A stretch of DNA of 64,000 bases from Cellulomonas sp. WB94 (GCF_003115775.1 NZ_QEES01000005.1:186001-250000); one strand, 5' to 3'. Counted from the stretch's first letter, positions 22,255 to 30,982 are shown. A program made the numbers and translations. Notes: generated by a model from the sequence alone, not told the origin.

Positions 22255-22986
22255 GTGAAGCCGTTCCTGCTGCTCGCCACGCGCCCGGAGGACGACGTCG
22301 CGGACGCCGAGTACGAAGCGTTCGTCCGGTTCGGCGGGCTCGCGGACGGCGAGCTGAGGCGGGTGCGGTTGGAGGCGGCCCCGCTGCCCGACCTCGACCT
22401 GGACGACTGGTCCGGGATCGTCGTGGGCGGCAGCCCGTTCACCTCGAGCGACCCCGACCCGGACAAGACCCCCGTGCAGCGACGGGTCGAGGCGGAGCTC
22501 GACGCCCTCGTCGCGGAGGTCGTGCGGCGTGATGTGCCGTTCCTGGGCGCCTGCTACGGCGTCGGGACGCTCAGCCGCTACCAGGGCGGCGTCGTCGACG
22601 GCACCTACGCCGAGCCCGTCGGCCCGGTCGACGTGAACCTCACCCCGGAGGGCCTCTCCGATCCACTCCTCGAGGGCGTCCCACCGACGTTCACCGCATT
22701 CGTGGGGCACAAGGAGGCGTGCCGCACCCTGCCGCCGGGGACGACGCTGCTCGCGTCCTCGGCGGCGTGCCCGGTCCAGATGTTCCGCGTGCGCACCAAC
22801 GTCTACGCCACGCAGTTCCACCCCGAGCTCGACCTGCCCGGGATCCTTCACCGCGTCGCCGCCTACCGCTACGCCGGCTACTTCGCCCCCGACGAGCTCG
22901 ACGACGTCGTCGCACGGCTCGGCACCGTTCCCGTCGAGCAGCCGCACCAGATCCTCGCGAACTTCGTGCGCCGGTACGCGCGCTGA
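22255..22986 (+). CDS. Class I glutamine amidotransferase-like protein
   Basis: 243 residues from GTG 22255. The nucleophile elbow FLGACYGVG holds the catalytic Cys, and the late QFHPELDLPG holds the His-x-Glu pair, so the Cys-His-Glu triad is complete. The layout matches stand-alone GATase1 proteins (GuaA-N-like, COG0518), which hydrolyse glutamine or gamma-glutamyl amides. The partner is unknown: no synthetase gene lies nearby. It may be co-transcribed with the PhnB-like gene. Confidence 0.87.
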   Translation: MKPFLLLATRPEDDVADAEYEAFVRFGGLADGELRRVRLEAAPLPDLDLDDWSGIVVGGSPFTSSDPDPDKTPVQRRVEAELDALVAEVVRRDVPFLGACYGVGTLSRYQGGVVDGTYAEPVGPVDVNLTPEGLSDPLLEGVPPTFTAFVGHKEACRTLPPGTTLLASSAACPVQMFRVRTNVYATQFHPELDLPGILHRVAAYRYAGYFAPDELDDVVARLGTVPVEQPHQILANFVRRYAR

Positions 22987-23057
22987 CGCATCCGGGTCAT
23001 ATCCCTCATGTCGCCCCCGCGTCGGCCGATGCGTGCGGTGAGCGAGGTGACGCACCG

Positions 23058-24428
23058 ATGGAGATGTTCGAAGGCTCGAAGGAGAGCGTCGACAGCCTCA
23101 CGCCCGCAGACGCTTCCGCGTTCGACGACCTGTACAGCCGCAACCTCCTGAATGCCGCTGAGGAGGTCATCTACTTCAAGGACCTCGAGAGCCGGTTCGT
23201 TCGCGTCAGCCTCGGCTGCGCCCAGCTCCATCGCCGCACGCAGGACGAGATGATCGGGCTCACGGACTTCGACCTCTTCGACGTCTCCCACGCGCGCGCG
23301 GCCTTCGCGGACGAGCAGGAGATCATCCGGACGGGCGAGGCGGTCGTCAACAAGGAGGAGCGGGAGCGGTGGAGCGGGCGGCCCGACACGTGGGTCGCCA
23401 GCAGCAAGTTCCCGTTCCGTGACCCCGACGGCACGATCACCGGGACGTTCGGGATCTCCCGCGACGTGACCCGCCGCGTCCTCGCGGAGCAGGAGAGCGC
23501 CCGGCTGGCGCTGGCCACGCAGGCGACCAACAGGCGGCTCAAGGAGGTCGAGGCGCAGCTCCGTTCAGTCCTCGACGGGTCGACGGACACGATCGCGCGC
23601 TACGACCTGGCGCTGCGGTACCGGTACATCAACCCGGCCGGTGAGCGGTTGCGCGGCCTGCGGCTCGACCAGCTGCGCCGTCGCACCGACCGCGAGATCG
23701 GCATGCAGGAGCACGCGCTCGCCCTGTGGGAGCCGGCTCTGCGGCGCGTCATCGCGACCGGGCGGCCGGAGCAGGTGGAGTTCTGGCTCACGGACGAGAG
23801 CAGCGAGGGCCAGCGGTGGCACCACACCACCCTCGCCGCCGACCGGGAGCCCGGAGGCGCCGTCGTGGGTGTGCTCGCGTCGACCCGCGACATCACCGAG
23901 CTCAAGCTCGCCGAGCAAGCCCTCGCCCACCAGGCCATGCACGACCACCTCACCGGCCTGGCGAACCGGCACCTGCTCATGAAGACGATCGAGCAGGCCC
24001 TCGAACGACTCCACCGCGCCCCACGCCAGCACGTGCTCTTCTTCGTCGACGTGGACAACTTCAAGTCGATCAACGACACCTACGGCCACGACCGGGGCGA
24101 CAAGGTGCTCGTCCAGCTCGCCGATCGCCTGACCGGCCTCGCCCGCCGCGACGACACGGTGGCGCGGCTCGGTGGCGACGAGTTCGTCGTCCTCTGCGAG
24201 GGCGTGTCGAACCTCGCCCATGTCCGCGACATCGGCGACCGCTTCGTCGCAGCGCTCTCTGAGCCCTACCGCGACGGGACGACGACGATCGAGGTGTCGG
24301 CGAGCGTCGGCGCCGCCATGACGGACGACCCGGCGTCGAGCCCTTCGGACCTGCTCAGCCGGGCCGACGGAGCGATGTACCTCGCGAAGACGAACGGCCG
24401 GAACCAGTTCCACCTCAGGGACGGCTGA
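23058..24428 (+). CDS. PAS-PAS-GGDEF diguanylate cyclase
   Basis: 456 residues from ATG 23058. The first PAS domain (about 25-135; AAEEVIYFKDLESRFVRVS, FRDPDGTITGTFGISRDVT) joins through a coiled-coil-like helix to a second (about 165-275; LDGSTDTIARYDLALRYRY). The GGDEF domain follows, with HDHLTGLANRHLL, DVDNFKSINDTYGHDRGDKVL and the intact LGGDEF at 371-376. It is probably soluble. It should make cyclic di-GMP in response to a small-molecule or redox signal at the PAS domains. A terminator hairpin overlaps its stop codon. Confidence 0.92.
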   Translation: MEMFEGSKESVDSLTPADASAFDDLYSRNLLNAAEEVIYFKDLESRFVRVSLGCAQLHRRTQDEMIGLTDFDLFDVSHARAAFADEQEIIRTGEAVVNKEERERWSGRPDTWVASSKFPFRDPDGTITGTFGISRDVTRRVLAEQESARLALATQATNRRLKEVEAQLRSVLDGSTDTIARYDLALRYRYINPAGERLRGLRLDQLRRRTDREIGMQEHALALWEPALRRVIATGRPEQVEFWLTDESSEGQRWHHTTLAADREPGGAVVGVLASTRDITELKLAEQALAHQAMHDHLTGLANRHLLMKTIEQALERLHRAPRQHVLFFVDVDNFKSINDTYGHDRGDKVLVQLADRLTGLARRDDTVARLGGDEFVVLCEGVSNLAHVRDIGDRFVAALSEPYRDGTTTIEVSASVGAAMTDDPASSPSDLLSRADGAMYLAKTNGRNQFHLRDG

Positions 24429-24443
24429 TCGTCCGTCCCTGAG
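24414..24443 (+). terminator. Hairpin overlapping the GGDEF gene stop codon
   Basis: CTCAGGGACGG (24414-24424) and CCGTCCCTGAG (24433-24443) form a perfect 11-base stem, with the 8-base loop containing the TGA. It sits between convergent genes. Confidence 0.7.
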
Positions 24444-24456
24444 ATGTCACCGTGCC

Positions 24457-24481
24457 GGTCAGCGGCCGGTCAGCGGCCGCT
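24457..24481 (-). terminator. Tandem 11-base repeat and small hairpin between convergent genes
   Basis: GGTCAGCGGCC occurs twice in tandem (24457-24478). Within it AGCGGCC (24461-24467) pairs with GGCCGCT (24475-24481). It directly follows the NmrA-type gene on the minus strand and may serve as its terminator. Confidence 0.4.
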
Positions 24482-25335
24482 CAGAGGGCGGCGCGCAGCC
24501 CGTCGACGAGCGGCGTCGTGGGCCTGCCGATCAGCCGGGCGAGGTCACCAGTCGTCTCTGCCAGCAGACCGTCCCTCGTGTTGCCCTCGAGCGCGACCAC
24601 GAACTGCGCGGTCCCCTCGTCCAGGCCCGCGGCGAGCAGCCCTGCGAGCCGCTCGGCGGGCGTGACCGAGCGGTAGACGACGTCACGGCCGATGACCTGG
24701 GAGATCGCGGCGGCCAGCTCGGCGAAGTCCCACGCCGTGTCACCTGACAGCTCGTAGACGGCGCCGTCGTGGCCCGTCCCGGTCAGCACCGCGGCCGCGG
24801 CGGCGGCATAGTCGGCCCGCGACGCGCTCGCGACCCGCCCCTCGCCGACGCTCGAGAGGACCTCTCCGGTGCTGCGCGCCTGCTCGAGGTCACCGAGGTA
24901 GTTCTCGGTGTACCAGCTGTTGCGCAGGAACGTGAAGGGCAGGCCCGAGGCGCGGATCAGCTCCTCGGTGGCCTTGTGCTCCGGCGCGAGGATGAGCGAC
25001 GTGGTGTCGGCGTGCGGGGCGCTCGTGTACGCCAGGTGCCTGACGCCGGCGGCCTGGGCGGCATCGATCACCTGAGCGTGCTGCGCCACGCGCCGGCCGA
25101 CCTCGCTCCCCGAGACGAGCAGGACGGACTCGGCACCGCGCAACGCCTCGTCGAGCGACGCGCGGTCTCCGAAGTCGGCGCGGCGCACCTGCACACCGCG
25201 TCCGGCCAGGTCAGCCAAAGTCTCTGCACGGCGGCCGACCGCCACGACCTGGTCCGCGGGCACTCCCCGGTCCAGCAGGTTCTCGACGACAAGACGACCC
25301 AGGTGGCCGGTGGCTCCGGTGACGACGACAGACAC
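24481..25335 (-). CDS. NmrA/QorB-type NAD(P)-binding reductase
   Basis: 284 residues. GTG 25335 is preceded by GAGAGGAA. The Rossmann motif VVVTGATGHLGRLVVENLL opens the protein, followed by VGRRAETLADL (cofactor selection) and RRADFGDRASLDEAL. RNSWYTENYLG in the middle and the C-terminal substrate lobe match NmrA-like SDR proteins such as quinone oxidoreductase 2 (QorB). The usual YxxxK dyad of classical SDRs is absent, as is typical for this atypical group. It is divergent from the SulP gene. Confidence 0.87.
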   Translation of the reverse strand: MSVVVTGATGHLGRLVVENLLDRGVPADQVVAVGRRAETLADLAGRGVQVRRADFGDRASLDEALRGAESVLLVSGSEVGRRVAQHAQVIDAAQAAGVRHLAYTSAPHADTTSLILAPEHKATEELIRASGLPFTFLRNSWYTENYLGDLEQARSTGEVLSSVGEGRVASASRADYAAAAAAVLTGTGHDGAVYELSGDTAWDFAELAAAISQVIGRDVVYRSVTPAERLAGLLAAGLDEGTAQFVVALEGNTRDGLLAETTGDLARLIGRPTTPLVDGLRAAL

Positions 25336-25446
25336 GATGCGTTCCTCTCGGGGGGGGTACGGCGAACGACGCTGCAACGCCGTCGGGCCGTGATTGCTTC
25401 CGGGACCGCCGGATGCCGCGCGTCGGGCGCGGCCTACGCTGACGAC

Positions 25447-26766
25447 ATGGACCGCGGACGGGTCGAGCGCCTGGTCCCCGCCGTGGGTGTGGCCAGGAGC
25501 TACGAACGCTCGTGGCTCCGGCCGGACGTGACCGCGGGCGCCGCTCTCGTCGCCCTCGTGATCCCGGCGGGGATGGCGTACGCCGAGGCGGCCGGGCTCC
25601 CGCCCGTCACGGGTCTCTACACCACGATCGTGCCGCTGGTCGCCTACGCCGTCTTCGGTCCGTCGCGGGTCCTGATCCTGGGACCCGACTCCTCGCTCGC
25701 ACCGATGATCGCGGCGACCATCCTTCCGCTCGCTGTCGCACGTTCCGAGCGCGCGGTCGCGCTCGCCGGGCTGCTCGCGCTGATGATGGGTCTCATCCTG
25801 ATCGTCGGCCGGGCGCTCGGGCGCTGGGCCGATGTCGTGGCCCTGGTCGGGCCGGCCGCCGGCATCGCCCTGATCGCCTTCGCCGACACGAGCGTGCTGT
25901 CCCGAAGCCTCGGCACGCGACACGGCTACGACGTCGACGGCGACCAGGAGATGGGCGCCCTGGGTGTCGCCAACGCCGCCAGCGGGCTGCTCGGCGGTTT
26001 CCCCGTGTCCGGGAGCGCCTCGCGAACGCCCGTCGCCGTCCAGGCAGGGGCTCGCACGCAGCTCGTCGGGGTGGTCGCCGCGGGCCTCCTGGTCGTCTTC
26101 ATGCTCGTGGCGCCCGGTCTCACCGCGTACCTGCCGTCCAGCACGCTCGCCGCGGTCGTCATCGTCTCCGCCGCATCGCTCGTGGACATCAGGACCCTCG
26201 TCCGGCTCGCGCGCATGAGCCGCACCGAGACCGCACTCCTCGTCGCAGCCTTCCTCGGGGTCGCCTTCATCGGCGTGCTGCAGGGCGTCGTCGTGGCGAT
26301 CGGGCTGTCGTTGCTGGCGTTCGTCCGCCAGGCGTGGGATCCGTACCGCACCGAGCTCGTGAGCCTCGACGGCGTGCCCGGGTACCACGACCTGAGCAGG
26401 CATCCCGACGGGGAACGTGTTCCGGGCCTCGTGATCGCCCGGTTCGACGCCCCGCTGTTCTTCGCCAACGGGGCAGTCTTCGAAACGTTCGTCCGTGGTC
26501 TGGTCGAGGGCGCGCCCGGACCCGTCCGGTGCGTGGTCGTTGCGGCCGAGGCCCTCACCGGGATCGACACGACGGCGCTCGACGACCTCGTCGAGCTGGA
26601 CGACCATCTCGACCGGCTGGGCATCAGCCTGGTGTTCGCCGAGATGAAGGGCCCGATCAAGGATCGCCTGGTCAGGTTCGGCGTCGGCAGCAGGTTCGGA
26701 CCCGAGCACTTCTTCCCGACCGTGAACAGCGCCGTCAAGGCGTATCGCAAGACGTACGACCTCTGA
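25447..26766 (+). CDS. SulP/SLC26 anion transporter with internal deletion
   Basis: 439 residues, against about 560 for complete SulP proteins. The N-terminal half is normal (WLRPDVTAGAALVALVIPAGMAYAEAAGLPP, then LGPDSSLAPMIAA), as are the later FADTSVLSRSLG, FPVSGSASRTP and the C-terminal STAS domain (PGLVIARFDAPLFFANG onward). Around Arg126-Trp127 (DNA about 25820-25826) GRALGR runs directly into WADVVALVGPAAGIAL. Relatives have roughly 115-130 residues between these points, so several helices of the transport core are missing. The frame is kept. Transport is doubtful; it may be a decayed or repurposed gene. Confidence 0.85.
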   Translation: MDRGRVERLVPAVGVARSYERSWLRPDVTAGAALVALVIPAGMAYAEAAGLPPVTGLYTTIVPLVAYAVFGPSRVLILGPDSSLAPMIAATILPLAVARSERAVALAGLLALMMGLILIVGRALGRWADVVALVGPAAGIALIAFADTSVLSRSLGTRHGYDVDGDQEMGALGVANAASGLLGGFPVSGSASRTPVAVQAGARTQLVGVVAAGLLVVFMLVAPGLTAYLPSSTLAAVVIVSAASLVDIRTLVRLARMSRTETALLVAAFLGVAFIGVLQGVVVAIGLSLLAFVRQAWDPYRTELVSLDGVPGYHDLSRHPDGERVPGLVIARFDAPLFFANGAVFETFVRGLVEGAPGPVRCVVVAAEALTGIDTTALDDLVELDDHLDRLGISLVFAEMKGPIKDRLVRFGVGSRFGPEHFFPTVNSAVKAYRKTYDL

Positions 26767-26851
26767 ACCGGGAGGACCGGGGCGCGGTCTCGGGCGGGGG
26801 CGTCGGCCGGTCGGGCGCCGTCGCGCCCCCGTTTCTGGTAGACCGACCCCC

Positions 26852-27729
26852 GTGACTTTGACGCCCACCGCATCCACGTGGAGAGACGAGCCGGCGCACC
26901 GCGTCGTCGGCGGCACCGGACTGACGGCGCTCGTCGTCCCGGGACGCGGCGGGAAGATCGCCTCCCTGCGCGACGGGACAGGTCGCGAGTGGCTCGCGCA
27001 GCCGGGTCCGACGCTGCCGGCGCCTGCGCGCGGCCCGGTCTCCTTCGTGGACGCCGAGATGTGCGGCTGGGACGAGTGCGCGCCGACCGTGGACGCCGAC
27101 ACTCTCGACGGCACGCCGCTGGCCGACCACGGTGAGGCATGGACGACCCCGTGGACGTCACGCGCCGCGGGCGCGTGGGGCTACGACGGCCGGAGCCTTC
27201 CCTACCGGTTCAGCCGGCGGATCGAGCCGACCGGCACCGGGCTGGACCTCGTCTACACCGCCGAGGCGACGGCCGGCGGCCCTGTGCCGTTCCAGTGGGC
27301 GGCCCACCCGCAGTTCGTCGCTCCCCCGGGCTCACGGGTCGTCCTGCCCCCGCAGGTGCTCCACGTGGACGGGATCTACGGGGTCGACGGCCGCCAGCCG
27401 TGGACCGACGAGCTCGCCCGCGTCGATGCCCTGCCCGACGGGGCGCCCTCAAGTACTGGGTCGACCCCGACCGGCCCGTGGCGTGGGCCGGGCTCCTGAC
27501 GGCCGACGGGACGATGCTTCGGCTGTCCTGGGACCCGGCGCTGGTGCCCTACCTCGCACTGTGGGTCGACGCCGGTCTGCACTCACGGGAGCGCGTCATC
27601 GCCCTCGAGCCGTCGACCGGGTCCCGGGAGGCACTCAGCGGGTCTCGCGCCGACGGGCGCTGCCAGTGGCTGGAGCCGGGGTCGCCCGCGACCTGGACCG
27701 TGCACGTCGAGGTCTCCCCCGCGAGCTGA
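26852..27729 (+). CDS. Aldose 1-epimerase family protein (frameshifted)
   Basis: 292 residues after correction, from GTG 26852. The N-terminus TGLTALVVPGRGGKIASLRD, then WGYDGRSLPYRFSRRI, WAAHPQFVAPPGSRVVLP and the late IALEPSTGSREAL follow the galactose-mutarotase fold of aldose 1-epimerase relatives; the late Glu is the candidate base. The frame breaks at the G run 27440-27443. Adding one G gives DALPDGGALKYWVDPDRP and an open frame to 27729. It probably interconverts sugar anomers, but substrate is unknown. It follows SulP after 85 bases. Confidence 0.85.
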
Positions 27730-27740
27730 CGACGCGGCCG

Positions 27741-28256
27741 TCAGCCGCGGCTGCGCCGCTCGAGCAGGACCACGTCGCGCCACTGACCCTCGAGCGGCCC
27801 GTACGCCATCCGACCGAGACGCTCGCGGGTGCCGACGACGCGGAACCCCGCAGCCGCGTGCAGCGCGAGGCTGGCCGCGTTCTCGGTGAACACCCCGGAC
27901 TGGATCGTCCAGACCCCGGCGGCCTCGGTCGAGGCGATGAGGGCCTCGAGCAGCGTCCGTCCGACGCCCCGGCCGCGCGCGTCGGGGTGGACGTAGACGG
28001 AGTGCTCGACGACGCCCGCGTAGACGCACCGGTCGGAGACGGCGGTGGCCGCCACCCAGCCGAGCACCGAGCCGTCCGCGTCGAGGGCCACGGCCCGGTG
28101 GGCAGGCAGCTTGGCCGCATCGAACTGCTCCCAGGTGGACGGCTCGGACTCGAAGGTGGCGTGCCCGGTCGCGATCCCCGCGGCATAGATGTCACGGACC
28201 GCCGGCCAGTGCTCGGCCGTCAGCGGAACCACCGTCACCTCGGGTGCGCCCGTCAC
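27741..28256 (-). CDS. arsN1: GNAT N-acetyltransferase, ArsN1/Pat-like
   Basis: 171 residues from GTG 28256, overlapping the preceding arsC stop by 4 bases. TVVPLTAEHWPAVRDIYAAGI, YAGVVEHSVYVHPDARGRGVG (the acetyl-CoA pyrophosphate loop with R-x-x-G-x-G) and GQWRDVVLLER near the end match phosphinothricin acetyltransferase-type GNATs. Last place in an arsenic operon points to ArsN1, which N-acetylates the arsenical antibiotic arsinothricin and can act on phosphinothricin. The substrate is inferred from family and context. It converges on the epimerase gene. Confidence 0.82.
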   Translation of the reverse strand: MTGAPEVTVVPLTAEHWPAVRDIYAAGIATGHATFESEPSTWEQFDAAKLPAHRAVALDADGSVLGWVAATAVSDRCVYAGVVEHSVYVHPDARGRGVGRTLLEALIASTEAAGVWTIQSGVFTENAASLALHAAAGFRVVGTRERLGRMAYGPLEGQWRDVVLLERRSRG

Positions 28257-28702
28257 GCGACCGGCTCCACGCCGAGCTCGCCGAGCAGCGTCAGGACGCG
28301 GGTGCGGATCTCGTCCCGGATCGGTCGGACCGCCGCGACGCCCTGTCCGGCCGGGTCCTCCAGGACCCAGTCCTCGTACCGCTTGCCCGGGTAGAACGGG
28401 CACGCGTCGCCGCAGCCCATCGTGATGACGACGTCGGACGCCTTGACCGCGTCGGTGGTCAGGACCTTCGGCTTCTCGGCGCGGATGTCGATGCCGACCT
28501 CGCCCATCGCCTCGACCGCAGCGGGGTTGATCTGGTCGGCGGGCATGGAGCCGGCCGAGCGGACCTCGACGGCGCCACCGGACAGCGCCGTCAGGAAGCC
28601 GGCCGCCATCTGCGACCGCCCGGCGTTGTGCACGCAGACGAACAGCACGCTGGGTCGGGTCGCCGGAGCGTCGGGCAGCGCGGTCGTGGGGTTCTCGGTC
28701 AC
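28253..28702 (-). CDS. arsC: Arsenate reductase, LMW-phosphatase type
   Basis: 149 residues from GTG 28702, with GAGGAG upstream. The catalytic loop is in VLFVCVHNAGRSQMAAGFL (Cys-x5-Arg), and the late TMGCGDACPFYPGKRYEDW carries the conserved acid loop and a Cys pair, as in thioredoxin- or mycothiol-linked ArsC proteins of actinobacteria. It reduces arsenate to arsenite for export. The start overlaps the arsR-arsC fusion stop by 4 bases, and the stop overlaps arsN1. It is the second arsenate reductase module of the operon. Confidence 0.93.
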   Translation of the reverse strand: MTENPTTALPDAPATRPSVLFVCVHNAGRSQMAAGFLTALSGGAVEVRSAGSMPADQINPAAVEAMGEVGIDIRAEKPKVLTTDAVKASDVVITMGCGDACPFYPGKRYEDWVLEDPAGQGVAAVRPIRDEIRTRVLTLLGELGVEPVA

Positions 28703-29784
28703 AGGGGGCTCCTCGGGTGGGTGGGCGGGCTGTGGGGGGTCGTGGGGTGGGCAGCCGGGACGAGGTCGGCGAGCAGCGCGCGGACCCGTCGGTCGATGTC
28801 GTCGCGGATGGCGGCCACCCCGTCGGGCGATGCCAAGGCAGGGTCGCCGACGACCCAGTCCTCGTACCGCTTGCCCGGCAGGACGGGGCACGTGTCGCCG
28901 CAGCCCATCGTGATGACGACGTCGGCAGCGCGCACGGCGTCATCGGTGAGCGGCTTCGGGAAGGCTTCGTCTGCGTCGACGTCGACCCCGAGCTCGTCGA
29001 GGAGGCCCCGGACCGTCGCGTGCACGGCACCGGCGGGCGCCGAGCCGGCCGAGCGTGCGACGACCGCGTCCCCGGCGTGGTGGCGCAGCAGCGCCGCGGC
29101 CAGCTGCGAGCGACCGGCGTTGGCGACGCACACGAACAGCACCTGCGGGACCCCGGCCGACCGGTCGGCGCCGGCGCGGACGATGTCCGTCAGTCGCTGC
29201 TCAGCGAACCGCTGCGTCGTCGGGACGAGGTGGGCGCGCAGTCCTGCGTTGCGCACCAGGGCCGCGTAGGACTCGCGGACGGTGCGCAGGACGACGTCGG
29301 CGGCGAGGTCGGGGAACCTCGCGGCCAGGTCGTCGCTGACGCGCGTCAAGGCCGCATCGACGTCGCGCAGTCCCGTCAGGGGGGTCTGCTCGGGATGGTG
29401 CGCGTCGAGCGCGCTCGGGGCGAACGACTGCAGCAGCGTCGAGACGGCCTCGCGGACCTCGGGAGCGACCCGGTAGTACACCCACGTGCCGCGCCGCTCG
29501 GACGTCACGATGCCGACGTCCTTGAGGACCTTGAGGTGGTGGGACACGGTCGGCTGGGACACGTCGGCCACGCCGGCGATGTCGCAGACGCACGCCTCAC
29601 CCGTCGAGCTCGTGGTGATGAACGACAGCATCCGCAGGCGCAGCGGCTCGGCCAGGGCCTTGAGCATCTCGGCGACCTGCACGGCCGCGGCACTGCCCAT
29701 GGCGCGGGCCTCGGCCGGGGTCGCGCAGGGCGTGCCGCTGCCCTGCGCGACCGTAGCTGCCGAGGACGGCGACCGGGTGCTCAT
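28699..29784 (-). CDS. arsR-arsC: ArsR repressor fused to arsenate reductase
   Basis: 361 residues. An ArsR winged helix fills about 30-125, with metalloid-sensing EACVCDI and recognition helix SQPTVSHHLKVLKDVGIV. A helical linker resembling the N-terminal bundle of actinobacterial arsenate reductases is next (about 145-210). Then comes a full LMW-phosphatase domain with VLFVCVANAGRSQLAAALL and TMGCGDTCPVLPGKRYEDW. It should both repress the operon and reduce arsenate. It overlaps acr3 by 4 bases upstream and arsC by 4 bases downstream. Confidence 0.92.
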   Translation of the reverse strand: MSTRSPSSAATVAQGSGTPCATPAEARAMGSAAAVQVAEMLKALAEPLRLRMLSFITTSSTGEACVCDIAGVADVSQPTVSHHLKVLKDVGIVTSERRGTWVYYRVAPEVREAVSTLLQSFAPSALDAHHPEQTPLTGLRDVDAALTRVSDDLAARFPDLAADVVLRTVRESYAALVRNAGLRAHLVPTTQRFAEQRLTDIVRAGADRSAGVPQVLFVCVANAGRSQLAAALLRHHAGDAVVARSAGSAPAGAVHATVRGLLDELGVDVDADEAFPKPLTDDAVRAADVVITMGCGDTCPVLPGKRYEDWVVGDPALASPDGVAAIRDDIDRRVRALLADLVPAAHPTTPHSPPTHPRSPL

Positions 29785-30890
29785 GCGGAGACCTCCTCGC
29801 GGGGGCCAGGGACGCGTGACGGACCGTCGGCGAACCAGCGGCGCGCACCGTACAGGGACACGTAGACGAGGCCGACGAGCACCGGCACCTCGATCAGCGG
29901 TCCGACGACCCCGGCCAGGGCCTGGCCGGATCCCGCACCGAACGTCCCGATCGCGACGGCGATCGCGAGCTCGAAGTTGTTGCCGGCCGCCGTGAACGCA
30001 AGGGTCGTGGAGCGCGCGTAGCCCAGACCCAGGGACCTGCCCGCGGCAAGACCGACGCTCCACATGACGGCGAAGTAGACGAGGAGCGGCAGCGCGATCC
30101 GGACGACGTCGAGGGGACGACGGGTCACCGCGTCGCCCTGCAGTGCGAAGAGCAGCACGATCGTGAACAGCAGCCCGTACAGCGCCCAGGGGCCGATCCG
30201 CGGGATGAACGTGGTCTCGTACCACGCCCGTCCCCTCGCGCGCTCGCCGACCCGACGCGAGGCGAACCCGGCCGCCAGGGGGACGCCGAGGAAGACGAGG
30301 ACGTTGAGCGCGATCTGGCCGACCGACACGTCGAGGCCCTGCAGGTCCAGACCCAGCCACCCCGGCAGCACGGTCAGGTAGAACCAGCCGAGCAGGGAGA
30401 ACGCCACGACCTGGAAGAGCGAGTTGATCGCGACGAGCACCGCCGCGGCCTCTCGGTCACCGCACGCCAGGTCGTTCCAGATGACGACCATCGCGATGCA
30501 CCGCGCCAGCCCCACGAGGATCAGCCCGGTGCGGTACTCGGGGAGGTCGGGCAGGAACACCCAGGCGAGCACGAACATGAGTGCCGGACCGACGACCCAG
30601 TTCAGCAGCAGGGAGCTGACGAGCAGGCGCTTGTCGCCCGTGACTGCAGCGATCCGGTCGTAGCGGACCTTGGCCAGCACCGGGTACATCATGACGAGCA
30701 GACCCAGGCCGATCGGCACGGAGATCCCGCCGACCTCCATCGCGCCGAGCACGCCCGCGAGCGCGGGCACCGTCCGCCCGATCGCCAGACCCCCGACCAT
30801 CGCCAGGCCGATCCAGACGGGCAGCCAGCGGTCGAGCGTCGACAGCCGACGCTGATCGAGCTGCGGGGCTGCGGTGGTGACCTGGGGCAC
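29781..30890 (-). CDS. acr3: Arsenite efflux permease, Acr3 family
   Basis: 369 residues from GTG 30890, with AGGA upstream. About ten hydrophobic segments are seen. The Acr3 signature occurs in GLARCIAMVVIWNDLACGDREAAAVLVAINS, here given in parts as GLARCIAMV and WNDLACGD, with the conserved Cys and the N-x-x-F-Q pair. FTAAGNNFELAIAVAIG near the C-terminus is also typical. It exports arsenite using the proton gradient. It is the first gene of the four-gene operon acr3, arsR-arsC, arsC, arsN1. Confidence 0.94.
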   Translation of the reverse strand: MPQVTTAAPQLDQRRLSTLDRWLPVWIGLAMVGGLAIGRTVPALAGVLGAMEVGGISVPIGLGLLVMMYPVLAKVRYDRIAAVTGDKRLLVSSLLLNWVVGPALMFVLAWVFLPDLPEYRTGLILVGLARCIAMVVIWNDLACGDREAAAVLVAINSLFQVVAFSLLGWFYLTVLPGWLGLDLQGLDVSVGQIALNVLVFLGVPLAAGFASRRVGERARGRAWYETTFIPRIGPWALYGLLFTIVLLFALQGDAVTRRPLDVVRIALPLLVYFAVMWSVGLAAGRSLGLGYARSTTLAFTAAGNNFELAIAVAIGTFGAGSGQALAGVVGPLIEVPVLVGLVYVSLYGARRWFADGPSRVPGPREEVSA

Positions 30891-30932
30891 GGGACATCCT
30901 GTCGTCGGCTGCCGGCTGTATGTAGCCGCGTC

Positions 30933-30966
30933 TATATTGACGTTCGTCGAATCAAGAGTCAACTCG
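30933..30966 (-). promoter_or_regulatory. ars operon promoter and likely ArsR operator
   Basis: Read on the minus strand, TTGACT is followed after 17 bases by CAATAT. Overlapping half-sites TTGAC and GTCAA, and TTGA and TCAA, give a partly symmetric AT-richer patch, the usual setting for an ArsR operator. It lies about 45-75 bases before the acr3 start. Promoter assignment is from motif reading only. Confidence 0.5.
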
Positions 30967-30982
30967 ACCCGCGAGGTCGCGC

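Noticed and set aside
24481-27114. 877-codon open frame on the minus strand through SulP and epimerase
   Set aside because: Only the part from 25335 down is a recognisable NmrA-type protein with a ribosome binding site; the upstream extension is antisense to SulP.
28422-29865. Plus-strand open frames across the ars operon
   Set aside because: The minus strand has four overlapping genes with complete motifs; the plus frames look like noise.
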